Positions 34,700-45,929 of a stretch of DNA of 64,000 nucleotides are shown piece after piece. The notes beneath the pieces are model-generated. The model was not told the origin of the DNA and ran no database searches. It was given only the letters and a program-made list of their open reading frames with translations. The stretch lies in NCBI GenBank assembly GCA_004194705.1, contig SADC01000312.1, positions 310,001 through 374,000 of the forward strand. The letters run 5' to 3'. Position 1 is the stretch's first letter; every line of letters starts with the position of its first letter. Source of the stretch: Ditylenchus dipsaci. Taxonomy: Eukaryota > Nematoda > Chromadorea > Rhabditida > Anguinidae. The position numbers and the translations under genes were made by a program.

Positions 34700-35640
34700 T
34701 AGGTAACAGCTGTTGTTGACCTACATTTTTTGATAGGGCTCGATAGGTATCGCTTAAAAGGGCGGAGCTTCATCTTCCTATACCTATAGGCTTCTCTTTG
34801 AAAGTGTCCAATAGGTATGGGCAGAAAGGCGGCATCCTTTGATTGGCAAAAACTTGGTCCCTGTACTACTTTTATGCTGTCCTCTTTTTTTAAAAACGTT
34901 TTTATAAACGGACCATTCTCTTTGATTTTACTTAATTCAGAATCGATATTTTCGAAAGTGATATTTTTTTCTCCTGAAAGTCTTATAAAGTTCTGAGAAA
35001 ATCATGAAACCAAACCACAACCACCTGAATTCGCGTCCAAAAAGCCCCTAGTTTTTGGTATGGTTTTGGACGTTTTTGGGCTTGGTTGGTTAGAGATACG
35101 CGCACAGACTTACCTTAAACATAATTCCGAGCAAGACTCTTGATAATACATGCATAAAAGACACTTTTTGCCCAGCTCCAGTGACCAAAACGGGGTAGAA
35201 ACCTTAGTACAAGGTGATTCACCTTGGTCCCCCAAGTCAAAAAGTTAAATTTCAGTCAAAAACCTTTTTTTTTTAAATCTATTTTTCATGTGGAAAAGTG
35301 TTGGAAAATAACTTTTCTATCGTTTTAAGCATATAAAGATTACTTAGGAGTCATTTAAAAGTGATTTACGAAAAATTAAAAAATGCCTCTAAAAAAAATA
35401 AAAAAGCCTCTCAACCCTATGCCCCCTCCATGCACCCAGAGTCACTTTCGAGTGATTAGTGTCTAAGGTATGTGGGTGTGTGCATCTTAACTCCAAGCCC
35501 TCACTATGCATCCAGAGTCACTTCAGAGTGATTTATGCGTCCAGAATCATCTCAACTCAGCAATGAGCGAGCTTTTTCTATTCTTCGCTTGCTGTACTCT
35601 AATAAACTCCGAAATAGCCAGTGAACCATACATAACGAAA
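34700..35640. other. MITE remnants
   Basis: 34736-34870 contains a GGTATxGGxxGAAAGGCGGCATCC repeat also present at 42290-42440. 35430-35545 repeats AGAGTCACTTTCGAGTGATT and AAGGTATGTGGGTGTG, shared with 53870-54030. No gene is supported. Confidence 0.5.
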
Positions 35641-35697
35641 CTTCGGTGTATATAAAGTCAATTCGAATTACAGAATTTCCATGCTACTACCGCGGAA

Positions 35698-35859
35698 ATG
35701 CTTTTTTTGATCAAGGCAAATATAAACAAGCTGAAACTGGCTCCGTTAATTTTTTCGGATCCAGAAGAAATCAAGAAAAGATATTCAGGCTCTGACAATG
35801 AAATAGCAATGGAATGGATATTTTATCTGCAATGTTATATGATGTTAATAGCGCGTTAG
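35698..35859 (+). CDS. Candidate short ORF or first exon
   Basis: 54 codons (MLFLIKANINKLKLAP..., DPEEIKKRYSGSDNE) with coding-like residue composition. A TATATAAAG lies about 45 nt upstream, and CGTTAGTAAC at the end could be a splice donor. No downstream exon or homology was recognised. Confidence 0.25.
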   Translation: MLFLIKANINKLKLAPLIFSDPEEIKKRYSGSDNEIAMEWIFYLQCYMMLIAR

Positions 35860-37127
35860 TAACAACCTTTATGTTTGCTACTTGAGCCGAATTTTTTAGA
35901 TTCAGGACGAAAATTAAAAAAAAAACCTGGTACGCCGAATCCCGGTTAACCGAAAAACCAAGTCGGGTGAAATCAACCGAACCAAAACTACACTACTGAA
36001 AATACTAGAACAGTGAAAACAAAACTTTTTGAGGCTTTTGGGAATACAAATTTTCAAAAAAATCAACTGCGGGTTCCAGGCAGATTCTTTTGGTGTCGGC
36101 ATGAACACATGTAGAGCTTGTTATTCTATCTTAATGTTAGATCTTTTCAGCCCAAGCATAAACTTTCCTGTATGTGATTGCATGAATTTTTGTACAGACT
36201 AAAACTAGTTTTATTAAAACAACACACTGGATTTAAAGGAGGCTGAAAGCTGTTTAAGAGATAGTTTCGACACAAAAGAAATAATTTACAATATTTATTT
36301 TTCAAATGTGGTTTCCGATGTATATTTTGTCGACAAGTCATGCAATGTAAGAACAACTTTTGTTAAAGTTTGAAGTTTTAATAGCGACATCGATGCCAGA
36401 CTTTCTAAATTCCTTCGAAAATATAATTGTGTCGGAAAATTCATGTAACAAGGTTTTTTGCATAATTGATTTTAAATTTTAAGAACTCAAAAAGCTACTT
36501 GCTGTTTTGCTTCTTGCAGTTAGGGTCTCGTGCATACGCAAATGTCCAGTAATCTGAAAATTTAAAAAAATCAAAAAAAATTTTTAATCAACGCAACTGA
36601 CAAGCCTAGTTTGTATTGGTTTTCAAAACTCGTTTTTTGTGAGTTTCATGTTTCACAAAACTCGTTTCACCATTTCATTAAATATCGAATTTGATGTTTC
36701 TCGCACCTTTTTTTCATTAATTTCATGATTTTTTGTCTCATGTTATACTAGTTTTGAATTAACGAGCTCATATACAGCCATTAAACTTAGTGCTATCAGT
36801 TAACTATAGTTAAATTAAAGGAAGGTACTTTTTTTTTGCCCGCTAATTACTTCTTTTTGCCAGCTAAATCTTTTTTTCTGCCCGCAAATTTGAAATCCTG
36901 CTAATTACTCTTTTTTGCCCGCTAAATACTTTTTTCTGCCCGCAAATTTTCAAAAAAATGCCTGCAAATTTTCTCTACACTGGGTATACGGCGAATTAAT
37001 GGTCCCTTACTCAATTTTTTCGATTCTTTCGTGGGTTCTTAGTGTTCTGAGCATGTTTTATATTTTTATTATTCATATTTTACATTCCTAAAATTTCAAA
37101 TAACTTCATATTTTTGTTTAGGCTTGT

Positions 37128-38288
37128 ATAATCAAATGATGGAAGCGCTCCAACACGCCGAGGCCAACAAAACTCATATTTCGAAGTGGCTGCCTTTGAA
37201 GTTGATGATGTAATGGCAAAGGTTTAGCAATGGAAGGAAGGTATCAATAGTGAATGGAATAAGGATGGAAACAAATGGCAAATGTAAGATTGTTTAAAGG
37301 ATGTCTTTTCACAAACCTTTATGATTTGCAGAAAAAAGAAAACTCAGTCACAGAAGCATGATATTGAGAATTTCGAGTGTAACTAGGCTCGCAGAAAATC
37401 CTTTAACTGTCCGGCTGTGCTTCGAATCCGCCGTATCGGGGAAAACAACTCATCGTTGTGGAAAGAGCCAGAAGCCATTCTGATCACAAGCCTATTGGTG
37501 GAACACCTTGCAGTTTTCCATCTCCAGTCAAAAGATTTGTCAGCGAAAAAATGCAAGAAAAGACGCCTAAGAAAATTCAAAATGAAATATTGGTATTAAC
37601 ATGTTATCTTGTATATTGATTACCATTCTTCATAGGTAAGCCGCAAAGCGTTGAATATAATTAGTGCGCCTCTCCTCAAGCAAATTCAAAATTTCGTCTA
37701 TAGATCTGAGGAAAATAGTGTGCCTTTAAGTAGCATTGATCTTGAAAAATATTATGAAGCAAACTCAGCTGTGCCGGATATTGTTGATGAATGCTTTACT
37801 GCTGGTCTACACATGAAAAAAACCGATACAGATCCAGAATTCAGCCTGGTGTGACCACTCCAAAGCTTCATAAGATGCAGCACCAATCCTCTTCAGTGCA
37901 AATGGACTCAACGTACGGTCTCAATTGGAATGGGTTTCCTTTGATGGTGAATTTTTGGGGGAAAATATTGCTAATCTGGTAGATACATTTGAAGCCCTTC
38001 ACTCTTTGCCATCGTACACAAGCTGGGAACTCTACAAGAAAAACAGAAGTGCTATTCATATTTTGAATCACTCTAATGTAAGTAATTTTTCAAAGCTTTC
38101 AGATGTTCAATTCATTAATTAAGGGTTGGCCAAACTTCTATTGTTGCACCTGCCCAGTTAGGATCAAGAAGTCACCCTGCAAACATTCAGTCATGCTGAT
38201 GAAGATTAAGGGAATTTTATCGTATCAAGGGGATGCTACAGCTGAGCCACTACCGCAGAAAAAGAAAAGAGGCCGTCCATCAAACTAA
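37128..38288 (+). pseudogene. MULE transposase remnant with SWIM zinc finger
   Basis: Several fragments in different frames: an N-terminal piece (EALQHAEANKTHISKWLPLK, 37140-37200), a basic piece (37417-37599), QIQNFVYRSEENSVPL to HMKKTDTDPEF (37640-37850), and DSTYGLNWNGFPLMV (about 37905-37950), the first catalytic Asp block of MULE transposases (D-x-T-Y-x-L-N-W). Then comes a large gap and the C-terminal SWIM-type finger CTCPVRIKKSPCKH (38138-38180) followed by a KKKRGRPSN AT-hook-like tail. The rest of the catalytic core is missing, so it is dead. Confidence 0.85.
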
Positions 38289-38551
38289 AAAGTCACTCTT
38301 GTTATTGGTAAAACTGTGTTGTATATGGATTCTTGAATAAACTTGTCATTCATTATTAAGTTGTTTGTCCTTTGTTGTGAAAATATTAAATAAAAAACTT
38401 TGGTTAGTCTCAGAAAATTGGTAAGTTTTTAAGACTAAATATGTGCAAGATTTATCAAGAAAAACCCCAATTAAAAAGCGATTTCAGAACAGTGATAAAA
38501 GGAAACAGCAAATATTTGTAAGGCCAGCACACAATAAAACATGCTCAGAAC

Positions 38552-38711
38552 CAGGGTGATATCTTCAGCCGGCTGACTTCAGCCGATCCATCAGCCGACT
38601 GAGGGCTGAGGCTGAACAAAAATTTGGGCTCGGCTGACGGCTGAGGTAAATTTTTCAGACCTCAGCCGGCTGAGGCTGATGGCTGAGGTAATCGTGATGT
38701 ATACCACCTTG
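38552..38711. mobile_element. 160-bp hAT MITE made of a CAGCCGGCTGAGG word
   Basis: Ends CAGGGTGATAT and complement of CAAGGTGGTATAC, flanked by an exact 8-bp duplication CTCAGAAC (38544-38551, 38712-38719). The interior is about ten copies of CTCAGCC/GGCTGAG. Because it interrupts the MULE's right terminal repeat, it inserted after the MULE. Confidence 0.9.
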
Positions 38712-38949
38712 CTCAGAACACTAAGAATCCACGAAAGAATCAAAAAAATTGAGTAAGGACAGTCAATTCGCCCTATACCCAGTGAAGAGAAAATTTGCGG
38801 GCAGAAAAAAGTAATTTGCGGGCAGAAAAAAGTATTTAGCGGGCAAAAAAGAGTAATTAGCGGGATTTCAAATTTGCGAGCAGAAAAAAAGATTTAGCGG
38901 GCAAAAAGAAGTAATTAGCGGGCAAAAAAGTACCTTCCTAAATTAAATC

Positions 38950-39620
38950 ACAGCCAGTGTTTTCTAGAACAAATACGAAATTCGGTTTACGAACAAATAA
39001 GCGGAATAAAAATAAAAAACCAAATAGTGTCTCAAAGCAAAACAAAAGCTTAAAGAAATGGGAATGCAAAATGAATGCGAAAACGAATTTCATTTCTGTT
39101 TAGATTTCGTATTCGTTTTCGTTATTATTTCGATTTTGTTTTAGTTTTCATTTCACATTGAATTTGGCTTTCGTTTTCGTTTTGCTTTAAATTTGCATTT
39201 TATTTTTAGGTTATACTTTTTCGGAACCAAATTTACTTCTTCTTGTACTAAATTTATTTTTTTGTCCCTTTTTTAGTGGTACTATTTTACCCTTATCCAA
39301 AAGTCATGAATCAGAATTTTTGGTTTCAAGCAAGGAAATTGGCTAGCATCGTGATTTAGACCAAATTTATTGTTTTAAACTATTACAAACTAACCTGGTA
39401 ACCATAAAGTTTTCCTATATCTAATTTCAAATTTTCAGGTCCAACCAGTCGGGAATCAAGCACGCTGAAACGCTACTTTACAGGTCTCTCAACTAAGCCT
39501 TTTGAAAAAGTGACCCAAAACGGTCCTTAATTAGTGTTTCATTTTTATCACGATCAGATCTGAGAATTGCAAAACAATACTTTTTCGGGTCTTAAAACAC
39601 CTTTTATACACTTTTCAGAA
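38950..39620. repeat. hAT-like end and TTTCGTTTTCG repeats
   Basis: CAGTGTTTTCTAGAAC at 38956 resembles the ends of the 5742 and 39966 elements. From 39060 to 39190 the word TTTCGTTTTCG recurs in both orientations. No matching right end or duplication was found, so this is probably a truncated member. Confidence 0.4.
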
Positions 39621-39965
39621 TCTAAAACGTGTGTAAAGTGGTTGAACATTATTTTGGCACTCCCATACGGTACTCCTTGGGCACTCCTGCAATAATTTTA
39701 AGTGAGTTTGATTTTTACAGATTACCAATTTCAAATTTGAATCTCGAGATATGGCCAATGTCTGACATCGTTACTGAAAATACCGACGCTACTGAATTAT
39801 ACACAACCCTTTCTCCTACCAAAATAGGAAATGTTTTTTACATGTGCACAATTAGAACAAGTTTGAAAAAATCAAAGGCGTTTGTGAATGCCGGAAGGTT
39901 ATTGCGAAATTTTTTGAGCGTGTTACCAGTAGAATCTGGGCCGAAGAACAACCATGGGTCCTAAC

Positions 39966-40640
39966 CAGTGTTTTCGAAACTTACATTCACACTCACCCCA
40001 CAGTGAGCCTCACATCTCACATCACACCTAAACTCACAGTCACACTCACACTTGATGTGAAAAAAAATTCACACTCACATAAGGTGTGAGTGTGAATTTA
40101 GGTGTGATGTGAGTGAAAGGCTCACTGTGAGGTGAGTGTGAGTGTGATTTTAATCGATGTGAGACTCACTGTGAGGAAAATGTGAGTTCAAACTTTAGAC
40201 TCACTCACAGGATTTGTAGGATTTTTAGGATTTGTTTTCTTACGCTTTTTTGGTTTGTCCTTTATTATTGTCTTGTTTTAGGTGTCTCGCTGCTCTCTAA
40301 GAAAAAAAAGCTGAACGAGAAGATTTTCGTGCTCCTTAACATCTGGTTCATCGTCTTTCTGTTGCTAGTGTGATCAATGTGCTCTATGTCTTTGCGGATA
40401 TGTATCTCCCTCTGCAGATTGATTGACGCGCAATTGAGATGGCGCGACAACACTCACACTCACCCCACGGTGAGCCTCACACTCACACCTAAACTCACAC
40501 TCACAGTCACACCTGATGTGAGTGTGAGTTTTTTTTTTAAACTGACATTCACATCAAGTGTGATTGTAAGTGTGACTGTGACGGTGTGACGTGAGATCAC
40601 ACTGTGAGTGTGAGTGCGAATGTGAGTTTCGAAAACGCTG
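39966..40640. mobile_element. hAT MITE made of a GTGTGAGTGTGAG word
   Basis: Ends CAGTGTTTTCGAAAC and complement of CAGCGTTTTCGAAAC, flanked by GTCCTAAC and GTCCTAAG (39958-39965, 40641-40648; 7 of 8 identical). About 230 bp on the left and 200 bp on the right are CACTCACA/TGTGAGTG repeats in both orientations; the 40200-40440 centre is unique sequence. Confidence 0.85.
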
Positions 40641-41330
40641 GTCCTAAGCCATCAGAGTGGGTCCCGAACAACAAGCATGGGTCCCGAATCATATGGATAA
40701 CTTGAACCACCTGCGTGGTCCCAAACTACCAGCATGGGTCTTGCAGTACCAGCACGTGTGTCGAACAAACCGAACGAGATGCATGGGTCCTGAAAAAACC
40801 AGCGTGAGTCCCGAACCACGTGAATATACCTGAATCACCAGCGAAAATGGATGCCACCAGTATTAAATGTGTAAATACTGAAGGATCGGCGCAAATGCAG
40901 TGCTAGAAAGCACTGATATTCAAAAATAATTAAGGCATGTTGCTATTGAATAGTCGGTGATAACGAAGTGCCGCGAAGCGGCAACAACACCCATAGTTTA
41001 GTAAAGCATATTCTTTTTAAATTTTCGGCGCCAACGAGGTTTTCACCAGTTTTTTTATTCATGAAATTCACTAGAACTGGGGCAGGGAGCAAAGCGATCT
41101 GCTGAACATTGCATGTGCGGTTGCGCAACTTCTGGTTAAAATACAGTACTATGTTGTAGCGCAGTTCAAAAACTGCAAAATCTTTTTTCTAGGATGAATT
41201 TTGAAAATCCGAGTTTTCAGATATATTAATGTTGCGAAAGCGTGAACTCTAAATTTAAAGTTGAACAAGTTGAAGTGATGATTGTTTTGCAAAATTTATT
41301 AAGAAAGCCATTAGCAGCTCTAAAAAAGGC
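40640..41330. repeat. Degenerate GGGTCCCGAACCACCAG satellite and flank
   Basis: 40650-40860 consists of imperfect units of about 20-25 bp around GGGTCCCGAA and ACCAGCATG. Similar decayed units occur at 24170-24800, 42980-43060, 52560-52780 and 57680-57900. No gene is seen. Confidence 0.5.
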
Positions 41331-41519
41331 AATACTACTTTTTTCAATGCACACACGAAATTCTTGAATTCAACCTTTTTGCATTCTTAGACAAAAATGC
41401 AAAATTTTTTTGCGTGCACTTTTTCCTTCTCAATTTCTAAAACAATATTTTATTAACATATCAAAACTTAACCACTTTTTTCGGCTGCAAAATATCATGA
41501 ATTTTTTTCAAAAGCTTCA

Positions 41520-42061
41520 ATGCCTAAAGAACTGCTTAAAAAAGAGGGAACTTGGCGTTACTGGGATATACCCACCCAAATCAATTTTTTTCAAACACTC
41601 TTAACACTCGCCTTCTTAAGCGTAGTAATAGCTGCGTTTAACTCAAAATTTCATGGGCAACAGGATGGTGCAAAAAAAATTGCAAAAAAAGTTGCTATAT
41701 AATGGGAAAACAAATTTTGTTTTGAAAAAAACAAATTTACTGAGTACTTTCAAGCTATAACCATTGTTAGCTAAATGGTACAGCTTCGGCAAATCGGAAG
41801 CATTTTTTTTATTCACTCCAGGAAAATGCAACATTGTGATTATTCTTTAAATTATACTGGCATGCGTCTTTCAAAATATTTCATCGGCTACGAGGATGCC
41901 CCTTTGAAGAGTGGGAAGGAGTGTTTTCAGGTTTAATTTAACCAAGTGAAGTCAAATAAAGGTTTAAGGACAATTTAAATTTTTAGATGATAACTGTGGA
42001 GGACAATTTCTTTCAAGAGAAGTTAAGGCGTGTTTTAGGTCACTTAAAAAAACCTTGTTAG
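41520..42061 (+). CDS. Small membrane-anchored protein, about 115 residues
   Basis: Exons 41520-41694, 41822-41930 and 41987-42061. ATG 41520 follows an AAAAG acceptor-like site by five bases. The N-terminus is charged (MPKELLKKEGTW), then comes a single membrane segment (FFQTLLTLAFLSVVIAAF), suggesting a type II or N-anchored orientation. Exon 2 (CDYSLNYTGMRLSKYF...KECFQ) and exon 3 (MITVEDNFFQEKLRRVL...KKPC) carry cysteines and join in phase through a GTTTAA...TTTTAG intron. The first junction is one base out of phase next to an A7 run. The MULE-like element at 42079 starts 17 bp after the stop. Family unknown. Confidence 0.5.
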
Positions 42062-42078
42062 AGAGACCAACAGCACAA

Positions 42079-43369
42079 GGGTTCACCCTTCTTTCCGCAA
42101 AACTCCTTTCTGCAGACTCATTTTTGCAAACTCCTTTCTGCAAAATTTTATGAAAATGGTTTTTCGTGAAGATTTTGATCTGAATTATTTAGGTTATTTG
42201 GAGAAGGGGGGGGGGCAAATGTTGTACTGTCGATCCACCCTCAATGGTTCAAATTTATCCTCAGTGGTTTTGACACACCCACGAGCAGTATTGGCACCAA
42301 GTTTTCCATCTTCAAAGGATGCCGCCTTTGTGTCCCATACCTATGGGGCCTATGGAGTGATTCCCGCCTTATCTTTGAAAGTGCCTCATAGGTGTGCGGC
42401 ACAAGAACGGCATCCTTTGAAGATGGAAAACTTGGTTCCAGTACTACTACTCCCTCGATGTCCAGAATCTTTTAGGTGTTCTCTTAGTTCAGTTGGGTGT
42501 CCAATACCTAGGTGTTTTGGGTGTCCAATCCGTAATTCCACTGGATAATCAACTAACCAAACCAGGTGGTCGTCCACTTGTTGTGAATTTTTTTTACGTT
42601 TTCATGTTCCAAAACCTGTTTACTGAACTAATTAGAGAATGCTGAAGATGGTTTGATAGTGGCAAAATGCCGTTTTGTAGTGTATTTTTGAGTTTTGGTA
42701 AAATCGTATTTTGGTGAAATCAATTATTTCCCAATACTCAAAAAATTACTACACAAAACCTTATTTTACTACTATTAAACCATTTTTAGCATATCCAAGT
42801 TAGTCGAGAAAACAGAATTTGGAACATCAAAAACATCAAAAAAATTCGCATCAAGTTGTCGACCACTTGCTTTGGTTGCTGGTTGGGTTGCTGCATGGAT
42901 TATCGAGTAGAACAGAGCGTGGATTATACAAAGACATTTCAAATTGTAAGTGTTCTTCATAAGACAAAAATTTTCTACCCAGGTACCACTACCTGAGTAC
43001 CACCACCTGGGTCTCACTTCCTGGGTGGTCGCAATCTATATATCAATACCTAGATACCTGATAAATAAGGTTTTGGTAAGTCAAATCGATATTTTAGTAT
43101 CCTCAAACCGTATTCAGCGCACGATTCTAAGCAAGAAACCATGGTAGGGTGAAATTAGTAGGGTGAATTTATCGCAGGGAGAAGTTTAACGCAGGGGAAT
43201 TCTAGAAGCCTCCATTTCACCTAGTACCGTTTTGAGACATACCGACAAAAAAATGAAATAATTTAGATCAAAATCTTGACGAAAAACCTTTTTCATAAAA
43301 TTTCTGCGGAAAAGAGTTTTGCGGGAAGAAGTTTTGCGGAAAGGAGTTTTGCGGAAAGTAGGGTGAACC
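42079..43369. mobile_element. MULE-like element with TTCCGCAAAACTCC sub-repeats
   Basis: GGTTCACCCTTCTTTCCGC at the left is complementary to the right end at 43369, and the word CTTTCTGCAAAACTC repeats inside each terminal repeat, continuing into TTCGTGAAGATTTTGATC. The flanks CAGCACAAG and CAGCAGAAG resemble a 9-bp duplication with one mismatch and a one-base offset. The interior carries a GGATGCCGCCTTTG palindrome (42290-42440) and no transposase. Confidence 0.6.
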
Positions 43370-43734
43370 AGCAGAAGTATGTATCATATTATTGCTAAGA
43401 CATGAACATAACATAAATAAATTATCCAAATTTCAGATTCATTACGGCTCGAAGTGAATTTATGCCTCCAAATTTTGAATAAATATTTAACAAATTATTA
43501 TATGAGTTTTAGAAAAAAAATTATTCGAAAAATTATAACAAAGTAACTTGGTGGCTTTTAAAAGTGAAATTGGAACTCTATAAATTCACTTCTGAAACCC
43601 ATCACGTTGTTTCATTGTAAATTCTTTAATTTTTTACATCTTTTTGTGAAAAAGTTTTGTGACACTAACAAGGGAATCTCACATAGTGTCCGTGGCCAAT
43701 ATTATATATTAAAAGAATGTTATAGATAACCATG

Positions 43735-44110
43735 TGCCTGGATGGCTTAGTGGTAATGGTGTATGTGTGGCAACACTCTCGAGCTGAATCCCAAGACCCT
43801 GCTTTTTGTTCGTAATATTTTTTCTGTTTTTGATTTCTCATGATTTTAATTGTACTTATCAGCAGCAAATATTTTTTTCTTCAAAATTATATTGATATGA
43901 TGATATTTCGGTTACGAATAAAAAAATAAGAAATTCTTAACGATCATATCATAACAACGGAATTTTTCATTTTTTTTTTCGTAACCAAAATATCAACATA
44001 TCAATTTTTTTGAAAGAAAAAATATTTGATGCTGAAAGATACTTTGAACAATCATAAGAAATAAAAACAGCAAAAAAAATATTACTAACAAAAAGCAGGT
44101 GTGTGTGGTC
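43735..44110. repeat. Foldback repeat adjoining a tRNA-like sequence
   Basis: ACCCTGCTTTTTGTTCGTAATATT (43787 on; first 20 bases shown as two parts here) pairs with ATATTACTAACAAAAAGCAG near 44090, with matching arms through GGTTACGAATA. Immediately left, 43737-43790 has a tRNA-like A box (TGGCTTAGTGGTAATGG) and a weak B box (GCTGAATCC). It does not fold as a full tRNA. Confidence 0.5.
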
Positions 44111-44331
44111 TTCTAAAGGCGCATTCACAATGAGAAGGCTGTTTGCGGATGCTAAATCCGATTTGTCACATAAGAATGGCCATAGCTTTTTTTTGTTATT
44201 TTTTCAAAAATTGTTCTGTAATCGCCATCTTGTAGCTAAGATTCAGGGCTACAAGATGAGCCATCGATAACTTAAATTATGTTGAATAATTTGAGTTAAA
44301 AAATCAAAACTCCGCCAAAAGGGGCCAGTAA

Positions 44332-44672
44332 TCACACAGGGCCCACTAACAACAAGATATTGAACATAGTCTTGAATACTATCCGAGCACTTTGCGTGGG
44401 GGTTAATGCAAAATGAGATACATTTATTTTTTTAACAAAGTCATAACTCACAAAGTGTCTCCACTTTCTTTAGTATTGATGAGTCTAGGCCTTTTAACCA
44501 AGTCGATGCCTCTTAGCTTGCTTTCCACCTCGCCTCTACGAAGAATCTTAAAAAAACAAGTTAGGACTGAAAAGAATTAGTATTTTACTTTTGAACAAGT
44601 TTCTTCATCTTCAGCTATGTCATGAGTAGTGAAAGCCGGGAAAAAAAGAAATAAGTAGAAAAACAGGATCAT
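44332..44672 (-). CDS. Small secreted or membrane protein, about 78 residues
   Basis: Exons 44589-44672, 44452-44546 and 44332-44389 join in phase with 42-nt and 62-nt introns (GTAAAA...TTTAAG and GTGAGT...CAAAG). The start MILFFYLFLFFPAF is a signal peptide. The middle is charged (DIAEDEETC, RRGEVESKLRG). If exon 3 is right, the protein ends with a hydrophobic tail (FNILLLVGPV), which could be a membrane or GPI-anchor signal. An AG six bases before the ATG could be a trans-splice acceptor. No family recognised; exon 3 is the least certain part. Confidence 0.5.
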
Positions 44673-45021
44673 CGAATGCTTTTAAAGTCACTTAAAATTG
44701 TATGATAGCCTTAACAAGTAAAAAAAATGCGGAGAATTTCGACAAAACGGAGTTTAAGTAGGAAATAATTTAATTTTTTCTTCATTAACATTCTACACGG
44801 TGCTCTACGTGACTAAAATTCATTAACTTTAAAAAACCGTCGAAGTAAGAGTGTTAGAAATCATCCACAAAAAGCAAGTGCTATATGTTTTCAATGCAGT
44901 TGAAACTCGATTTAGTGTGCACCCGATACAGTGTACAACTTGATATAATCTGTAGCTGAATCAATTATTTTGGCTAGCGGTTATTGAAAATAGTGGAATG
45001 AACAATCGATATAGTGTGCAC

Positions 45022-45884
45022 CAGGGGTGCGTCGGAATTCCGAAATCCGAATTTTGAATTCCGAAATCCGATACTTTTTGAGTTCCGAATTCCGAAATCC
45101 GAATTCCGAAAAAAAGTCAAGGTCCGAATTCCGAAATCCGAAAACCGAAAAATGAAATCAAATTCAGCTTTTTCTCGGTATTTGTTAACCCAAATTCTAG
45201 TTTTTTTCTATGTTTTCTATGTTCCCGTCATATATCTGCCACGTTTGCTGGTGCCGACAAGGATCTGGTCCGAGCATCATTCCGGTGGTTTGAATGAAGC
45301 CAGTGGTTCCGGCTCCATCCTGGTGGTTCGGGTGTACCCTGGTTGTTTGGGCTTGACCGCTTACAACTTTAAATATTGATGCTGATTGAACTGTTTTGAG
45401 CCATATATTGGTGGTTGCTTTGGTCCCCCTGTTGTTTTTGTTATCTTTTAGGCTTTTGGCCTAGTCAAGGGTAGGCCAGCGCATCTTAGGACGGACTCAA
45501 ACATATCTTAGACTCATGTTCAAGTCCATCCCAGCACACGCTGGCCTACCCTTGCCTAAGCTTGAGCCTAAAAAACCACAAAAAATAACAACAGGGGGAG
45601 GGGACCAAGGCAAAACCCCCATCCTCGCATTGTAATAAAGGGCCCTGTTTTGTGTGTTATAAAAAATAAGAATAAAAAAAGTTGGAAATTTGATTCTTAT
45701 TTTTGGAGCTCAAAAATTTTCCGAAATCCGAATTCCGAAATCCGATACTTTTTGAGTTCCGAATTCCGAAATCCGAAAACCGAAAAAATAGGCCAAGTTC
45801 CGAAATCCGAATTCCGATTCCGAAAATTCTGGAGTTCCGATTCCGAAATCCGTTCCGATTTTTTCCGGTTCCGACGCAGCCCTG
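45022..45884. mobile_element. hAT MITE made of an ATTCCGAAATCCG word, with a nested insertion
   Basis: Ends CAGGGGTGCGTCGGAA and complement of CAGGGCTGCGTCGGAA, flanked by an exact 8-bp duplication GTGTGCAC (45014-45021, 45885-45892). Both ends consist of ATTCCGAAATCCGA units. The middle holds a complete TTGCCTTGGTC-family MITE at 45411-45620. The element inserted into an older mariner-like repeat (GTGTGCACC words at 44900-45020). Confidence 0.9.
45411..45620. mobile_element. TTTGGTCCCCCTGTTG-end MITE, best copy
   Basis: GCTTTGGTCCCCCTGTTG and AACAACAGGGGGAGGGGACC close a long stem with AGGGTAGGCCAGCG and its complement and a central ACTCAAACATATCTTAGACTC. This gives the intact reference for the split copy at 29612-30858. 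Confidence 0.8.
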
Positions 45885-45929
45885 GTGTGCACCTGAAGCT
45901 GGTTTCCAGGGTGTACACTATACTTACAG

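Larger units (their letters stand above)
36820..38938. mobile_element. Mutator-like element (MULE) with 9-bp target duplications
   Basis: GGAAGGTACTTTTTT ends are flanked by an exact 9-bp duplication TAAATTAAA (36811-36819, 38939-38947), the hallmark of Mutator-like transposons. Long terminal repeats of about 240 bp contain a TTTTTGCCCGCTAATTAC word reiterated in tandem. The interior encodes fragments of a transposase (37128-38288). A hAT MITE (38552-38711) is nested in the right terminal repeat. Confidence 0.95.

Noticed and set aside
39629..39964. 111-codon plus-strand ORF
   Set aside because: Open and not obviously a repeat, but no domain, no splice partner and it ends at the hAT MITE target site; evidence too thin for a gene call.
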